Shown in pieces: positions 8,101 through 11,416 of a stretch of 11,416 bases of DNA. The stretch spans positions 1-11,416 of the forward strand of contig JACMQJ010000501.1 of the NCBI GenBank assembly GCA_014377055.1, given 5' to 3'. The translations under genes and the position numbers were made by a program. This DNA comes from Candidatus Sericytochromatia bacterium (GTDB lineage: Bacteria > Cyanobacteriota > Sericytochromatia > UBA7694 > JACMQJ01). The notes under the pieces were generated by a model. The model was not told the origin of the DNA, did no database searches, and saw nothing but the letters and a program-made list of their open reading frames with translations. Positions within the stretch are counted from its first letter, which is position 1; each line of letters begins with the position of its first letter.

Positions 8101-8967
8101 ATAAACAGTAATAAATTAGATTTTTCAAAATATATAGAATCTATTATGAAAATTAATACAGTTTATTTTGCTAAAATATTATATAAAGAAAACTCTGAAA
8201 CAATAGAATTTTCTAATGAAGAAATAAAAGATATTATTAAGGATACATTTAAGCTTTTAAGTGTTGATTTTGGTAAGCAATTAGAAGATATTAATGATAT
8301 TATTTCTATCAAAAGTAATTCTTTTAATAATATTCATGAGATCAATTCGCAGACAAAAGTTGAAATAAGAAGTGCTCTTTATTCTTTATCTAGTAAATTA
8401 CAATCTCCACCACTTCCACCAGGCATTGCCAATCAATTAAGAAAATTGATTGAAGAAGTAGAGCATAATCAAAATATGATAGAAAATTGGAACACTATTC
8501 AAAAAATAACTAATGATGAATTTAGCAAAATTATTGAAACAATAAAACTTGATTACGATAATAGCTTATATTACTTTATTGTTTCATATAATTTAATAGA
8601 ATATCACAAAGAATTAATAGCAAAAGATATTAGGTGGAAACCAATAACTAAAAAAATGGCAAAAATATTTTCTAATAAAATTGAAAATTCAATATCTCAT
8701 TTAAATGATTCTGAATTTAAAGATTATGATGAAGGTACAATATCTTTAATTATTGAAAGATTAAAACTATCAAATATTGATCCATACACTAAGACATTGA
8801 TACCAGAAGAAATTCAATTAATGCTATCTTCTAAATATAAAATTAATTATATTGATTTATTAGATAACAATCAAAATAAACAAATTGAAATATTATTTTA
8901 TTCTATAATAGAAGAAATTTTTAATAAAGAGAATATCTATGAGTATTTCTACAAATTCGATAATTAA
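5113..8967 (+). CDS. hsdR: Type I restriction-modification endonuclease/translocase subunit HsdR
   Basis: HsdR pulls DNA with ATP and cuts it away from the recognition site when the site is unmethylated. The N-terminal PD-(D/E)xK nuclease is visible as LPDFAYYVNGLPFIAIEIK, with D183, E197 and K199 as catalytic candidates. A charged, probably coiled-coil segment (about 318-357) links it to an SF2 helicase core: motif I HHTRTGKS (372-379), motif II DEVH (493-496), motif III TAT (520-522), a motif V-like MGYD (831-834) and motif VI QVATRAS (855-861). The Lys of motif I is kept, but Arg stands where the usual TGSGKS form has its first Gly. A long helical C-terminal part (about 900-1284) should contact HsdM/HsdS. 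The length of 1284 residues is at the upper end for the family. GAGGA lies six bases before the ATG, and the gene begins two bases after the hsdS stop. It ends inside the start of the peptidase gene. Confidence 0.94.
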   Translation: MNQLEYDKIENILGNVKELDKLKRDSIIISGVKTKSEKWEKKIQDVIKTYFEHNLQIRILEEEFKDIKALQEHSYILIPEFRKHIERLNTHLFSQYSHISQKTIVDKIIKDFVNNFNNSKDTVDRYELIFNNKTIELENKNGDKEQCYYIVLDLSNYKNNEIIIIKEKKINDERLLKKCELPDFAYYVNGLPFIAIEIKTPETGTKAALKDYQNKISYQNFLSVIGTDGDRVFIGTNPKNEDIYYWANYGDNPSLGGFKDISKELLFNIDNLLFYFQFSILKVIANDSKFLKNARVQQYFVLKKYRKQFEGLVSIRENNEILYQIQKLEEDIKNNADKKDFVEEQRKKINNLKLNLTDKDIKQITFKNHFKHHTRTGKSFTFKIILNYITQKLPNLYSKVYIMTHDLTVRASLTKEFGMHQFKNLFGNIVSIKDKTEYKKSVFDGNKGVYLLNMQKTELFENESVSYDNSEIKIKKKQLLTKYSKDDVLFIIDEVHTHQNTNDGYAAARNELFANASYITATATPSIIEKGGVLINMTKEFFGPEIDNFSPSDAVRLEIVVPLLYQKYLWEFNNSTDELSKIKGNLEHIQSRLEETSALKILGGKTQLPDGTELVYDGLLDKIIDELIVKPVIIKLFPLNTNIEEAIKEILAIDLGSCIVNNSYNSIITTRVKREFEELQTKKMLEIYRKQKDIIMYELSRHLIPLKLDIISDDVLFLKQQTKFKPKFFWIVEDIKTGLSVITHIKQITNTKNNVYKNLRFGLDVSSIVLDLIDSDDKEYLESNKIKIEAINGDYVVSSPDKKMKSDAICDFESDKDGSIDVLIIVGKYLMGYDLDKLLKVYLDAKIKDVKKIIQVATRASTKKQDKDKSFLLDLTLDDETKAVYEKALAIYDQKSDIDGFFIDQKTIDLELQKLDDSLIHVTKFMNERYEILEHKKDIITTKQDLVSHWYECVDTLVSEDIIDQRTQKTFGNNFYWKIIKDINKILKTLIAPKYYINSNKLDFSKYIESIMKINTVYFAKILYKENSETIEFSNEEIKDIIKDTFKLLSVDFGKQLEDINDIISIKSNSFNNIHEINSQTKVEIRSALYSLSSKLQSPPLPPGIANQLRKLIEEVEHNQNMIENWNTIQKITNDEFSKIIETIKLDYDNSLYYFIVSYNLIEYHKELIAKDIRWKPITKKMAKIFSNKIENSISHLNDSEFKDYDEGTISLIIERLKLSNIDPYTKTLIPEEIQLMLSSKYKINYIDLLDNNQNKQIEILFYSIIEEIFNKENIYEYFYKFDN

Positions 8968-9862
8968 TAACGAATATTTTTATCCAATGAAGACTATAAA
9001 AATATCTTCAGAAAAAAAATTGGATATAAATAACTTATTAAAATTTGAAGCTATTAAAAATAGTATTAATGGCAATAAAATATTTGAAAATAAGTATGGG
9101 AAATCCATTAAAAATATTTCAGGTTTTTTTTGTAAAAGAACTAAAATAAATATAGAATTATTTAATAAACTATTTAACTCTATATTTTATAAAGATTACT
9201 CACCTTACTTACAAGAAAAATTTAATACTAAATCTGTTGAAGAAGCAATAAAGTATTTACATATAGAATACTTTATTTTAGTTGATTTATTTAATTTAAA
9301 ATTAATATCCAATAGTGAAATTAACAGTTTCCTCAATTTAAATTTTGACAAAGATAATTTTATAAAAAACTCTAATCTGTTAATTACAAACAAACAGTCA
9401 TTTGAGCTAACAGACAAAAGCATAGATAGTTTTGTGTCAGGAAAAAATAAACCTTTAAAAAATGAGGTTGTTGTATTATTTAAAGATCTTGGAATTACTT
9501 TAATAGAAATACCGCAATTCTATAAACTAGATTTATTGGTTAGTTTTCTTGAAGAAGTTAAAGAACTAAAGAAAAGATTAGAAATAGATAATTTTTCTTT
9601 TAAATTAAGATTTAAAAAGATTAAGCACTTTAAAAAAGATGGTATGTATATTGTTCATGACAAAACCATTATAGTTGACCCAAGAAAACCTAAAGCCTTT
9701 ATTCATGAACTTGGACACTATATATTTGAAAACAAAATAGACATTAATTTATCTAAAATAGAGCTGTTAAATAATAATAAACATATTAAAAATTCAAAAA
9801 TAGAAACTTACTCTATTGAAAGTGAAAACTTTGCCTACAATTTTGAAAACTTGTTTAATTAA
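8939..9862 (+). CDS. HEXXH zinc metallopeptidase (ImmA/IrrE-like), last gene of the hsd operon
   Basis: The 307-residue protein carries HELGH at 256-260, preceded by a hydrophobic strand ending in TIIVDPRKPKAFI. It is followed by ESENFAYNFENLF, where E296 fits the third zinc ligand of the ExxANxFA helix in ImmA/IrrE-type zincins. Members of this group cleave specific regulators such as phage repressors; the substrate here is unknown. The first 170 residues match nothing I recognise and show no clear helix-turn-helix. The protein stops right after the third-ligand helix, whereas ImmA relatives usually continue, so the fold may be minimal or trimmed. The ATG at 8939 overlaps the last 29 bases of hsdR and has AAAGAG seven bases upstream, pointing to translational coupling. 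The next ATG (8987) lacks a ribosome-binding site. Runs of eight A (9012-9019) and eight T (9124-9131) could slip. Its stop overlaps that of the convergent gene. Confidence 0.8.
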   Translation: MSISTNSIINNEYFYPMKTIKISSEKKLDINNLLKFEAIKNSINGNKIFENKYGKSIKNISGFFCKRTKINIELFNKLFNSIFYKDYSPYLQEKFNTKSVEEAIKYLHIEYFILVDLFNLKLISNSEINSFLNLNFDKDNFIKNSNLLITNKQSFELTDKSIDSFVSGKNKPLKNEVVVLFKDLGITLIEIPQFYKLDLLVSFLEEVKELKKRLEIDNFSFKLRFKKIKHFKKDGMYIVHDKTIIVDPRKPKAFIHELGHYIFENKIDINLSKIELLNNNKHIKNSKIETYSIESENFAYNFENLFN

Positions 9863-10914
9863 TATTTATAATTACTATTTACTGTTAATCTTTGAATATT
9901 TTCGTCGTAATGTAATCTTAAATCATTAAAAATCTTAACAATATTATTAACTGTAGTTTGCTTATGTTTATAACTTGTAAATATTAAATATTTATAACTA
10001 GACGTTAGTGCAAAAAATGATAAAAAATTTGATATTTCTAGAATATGTGATAATAAAATTTCAGAATTATTTTGTAACTGTCCTGTTAAATTAATTAACC
10101 CTTTTGAAGATAGATTAACACCTAATGATATTTTATTCTTTTTTTCAATAATTGCCACTGAATTTTTTAATAAAATTTGAGTACTAATAGATAATTGTTG
10201 AAATAAATTAGATTGACCAATGTTTGAATGTTGAATATCAGAAAAATCAACAATAGGTGTTGTTCCAAAGGAAATAGATTCTGTATCATTTAATTGGGCA
10301 GAAAACCATATTCTATTTTGTGTGTAACAATAACATTTATATTTCCAAAATAACGGATAAAAAATATTAAAAAAGTATCTGGAAAATTTTTCAAAATCAC
10401 CAATATCACCTATACCTCTTTTAATCAACTCTTTTATTTTCTCATTTCTTATTAATTTAAAATGAGAAAAATATGTTCCAAACCCATTCATTGAACATTT
10501 ATTCTGTATAAAAAAACAATCAAACAATACTCTTCTAACGGTTAAATAATTTTCCATACTCCTAGCCTCATGAAGTGAAAAGTAATCTATAAAAATATGA
10601 TCTGAATTAGAATTAGTAAACAATAACTCCCTATCTAAAAATTTATAAGCAGCCTCGGTTTTTAATACAGCATGTTTAGCTTCAGATTCTTTTGTTATTA
10701 TTGAACCAGAACTAAATAAGTTATATGATGGTTTTGGTTTTATTAAATTAAGTATGTCACTAGCATTAGGATTATTTAACTTAAACAAATCTTCTAATTT
10801 TAATACTTCTATTAAATAATTTCTATAATCTCCAATAACATTAGTTTGTTGTTGCAAATAACTAAAATATTTTCCTATATAAGCTGCCTGATTGAAATGT
10901 TGACCTACTGCCAT
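9859..10914 (-). CDS. Uncharacterised 351-residue protein downstream of rnhB
   Basis: I do not recognise this family. The sequence is soluble-looking, without a signal peptide; hydrophobic patches such as LSHILEISNFLSFFAL (288-303) look like buried helices rather than membrane spans. Notable stretches are KESEAKHAVLKTEAAYKFL (75-93), SLHEARSMENYLTVRRVLFD (113-132), aromatic-rich FSRYFFNIFYPLFWKYKCYCY (177-197, partly) and a beta-like region (200-282). No nuclease, methylase or ATPase motif is evident, so no function is proposed. The ATG at 10914 has AAAGG six bases upstream, and the gene lies 13 bp after the rnhB stop on the same strand, so the two may be co-transcribed. Its base composition is AT-rich like the hsd operon and unlike rnhB. 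This suggests that it belongs to the inserted cargo and not to the rnhB backbone. It converges on the peptidase gene; the two TAA stops overlap within TTAATTAA. Confidence 0.7.
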   Translation of the reverse strand: MAVGQHFNQAAYIGKYFSYLQQQTNVIGDYRNYLIEVLKLEDLFKLNNPNASDILNLIKPKPSYNLFSSGSIITKESEAKHAVLKTEAAYKFLDRELLFTNSNSDHIFIDYFSLHEARSMENYLTVRRVLFDCFFIQNKCSMNGFGTYFSHFKLIRNEKIKELIKRGIGDIGDFEKFSRYFFNIFYPLFWKYKCYCYTQNRIWFSAQLNDTESISFGTTPIVDFSDIQHSNIGQSNLFQQLSISTQILLKNSVAIIEKKNKISLGVNLSSKGLINLTGQLQNNSEILLSHILEISNFLSFFALTSSYKYLIFTSYKHKQTTVNNIVKIFNDLRLHYDENIQRLTVNSNYKY

Positions 10915-10927
10915 TCTTAGCCTTTAA

Positions 10928-11416
10928 TTATTTAATACTATCTTTTACAGGTTTATAGCTAAAACGATGAAAACTTTCAATTGGACCATATTCTTTTAAT
11001 TTTTCCATATGTACTTTTGTGCCGTACCCTTGATGACTTTCAAATCCATACTTTTTATATAGTTCATTTTGGCATAATTTTTTTATGTAAAATGTGTGAG
11101 AATGTTTTGTTACAATACCAGAACATGAAACACCAAGCAATATAGCATCAGCCTTAACTAACACATCAGTTTCAACAGTTAATCCATCAGGCTTCTTATT
11201 GCCACCAATAATAGCATGATTTGCACCAGTTCTTTTAGACAGAATGTTAATAGCTCGTTTGAATCCTTCCATTCGCGCTTGAAATACATTTAATGTGTCA
11301 ACTTCTTGTGGTGTCATACGAACTAATTCATAATCTACTGCTAGTTCTACAATTTTAGGAAATAACTCTGCTCGTTTTTGCTCTGTTAATTTCTTGCTAT
11401 CATTTACACCAGATAA
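10928..11416 (-). CDS. rnhB: Ribonuclease HII, 5' end outside window; active-site Asp replaced by Gly
   Basis: The frame is open from the window edge to the TAA at 10928, giving 162 residues that start LSGVNDSKKLTEQKR. RNase HII nicks ribonucleotides embedded in DNA and RNA-DNA hybrids. Family landmarks are the NDSKKLT region, LNVFQARMEGFKRAI (42-56 of the visible part), VKAD (87-90, keeping one catalytic Asp) and YGFESHQGYGTKVHM (123-137). Two lesions stand out. The (V/I)DGN motif with the third catalytic Asp reads IIGGN, codon GGT at 11206-11204. The normally conserved SAASxxAKVxRD loop reads SCSGIVTKHSHT. The gene is full-length through its C-terminus (FHRFSYKPV), so it may be a freshly inactivated or repurposed paralogue. 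The true start and the DEVGRG motif lie beyond the window; an internal ATG at 11317 is not the start. It is richer in G+C (about 40% in the line checked) than its neighbours. Confidence 0.88.
   Translation of the reverse strand, partial: LSGVNDSKKLTEQKRAELFPKIVELAVDYELVRMTPQEVDTLNVFQARMEGFKRAINILSKRTGANHAIIGGNKKPDGLTVETDVLVKADAILLGVSCSGIVTKHSHTFYIKKLCQNELYKKYGFESHQGYGTKVHMEKLKEYGPIESFHRFSYKPVKDSIK
11385..11406. repeat. Right member of the 22-bp direct repeat shared by the rnhB copies
   Basis: It pairs with 71-92 (one mismatch, same orientation) across about 11.3 kb and lies in the NDSKKLT codons of rnhB. Recombination between the two copies would remove the entire intervening cassette, although 22 bases is short for efficient homologous exchange. 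Confidence 0.7.

Noticed and set aside
1268..9862. A mycoplasma-type origin suggested by the extreme AT content
   Set aside because: Trp codons are TGG throughout, and TGA ends the DUF1508-like frame, consistent with the standard code.
71..11406. The 22-bp direct repeats as integrase attachment sites
   Set aside because: They coincide with conserved NDSKKLT codons in both rnhB copies, and no integrase gene is in the window, so coding homology is the simpler explanation.

Overview
The window looks like an AT-rich bacterial accessory segment bounded on both sides by pieces of ribonuclease HII (rnhB) sequence. The standard genetic code is in use: Trp is always TGG in the large genes, and TGA appears as a stop. 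The rnhB pieces at both edges are near 40% G+C by hand count of single lines, while the interior is far more AT-rich (some lines of hsdR are near 15-25%). The organism cannot be named from this. A proteobacterium, possibly a low-GC gammaproteobacterium, is my best guess from the RNase HII style and the small accessory genes.

Layout. At 1-192 (minus) lies a decayed rnhB remnant with an internal deletion of about 104 codons, a one-base frameshift and lost catalytic residues. At 273-800 (plus) is a 175-residue protein of unknown function whose stop codon sits in the loop of a bidirectional terminator. Facing it on the minus strand is a compact structured element (about 786-931) with its own promoter and three perfect hairpins. 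I read it as a small RNA gene, perhaps related to the C4 antisense RNAs of prophages. Next comes a tiny YegP/DUF1508-like gene (982-1146, minus) that has a well-placed Shine-Dalgarno sequence but ATA where ATG is expected. A divergent promoter region with a 20-bp perfect palindrome separates it from the main operon.

The main operon (1268-9862, plus) is a complete type I restriction-modification system in the order hsdM-hsdS-hsdR, with gaps of 2-3 bp, followed by an HELGH zinc metallopeptidase gene that overlaps the end of hsdR. HsdM carries an unusual N-terminal extension of about 245 residues. HsdM2-HsdS should form the N6-adenine methyltransferase, and adding HsdR should give the ATP-dependent restriction complex. 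The peptidase is the operon's unexplained passenger.

At the right, a 351-residue protein of unknown function (9859-10914, minus) converges on the peptidase gene with overlapping stop codons. It lies directly downstream of the second rnhB copy (10928-11416, minus, 5' end outside the window). That copy has an open frame through the visible part, but Gly replaces the active-site Asp of the (V/I)DGN motif. The region therefore reads as a defence cassette lodged between two damaged rnhB paralogues.
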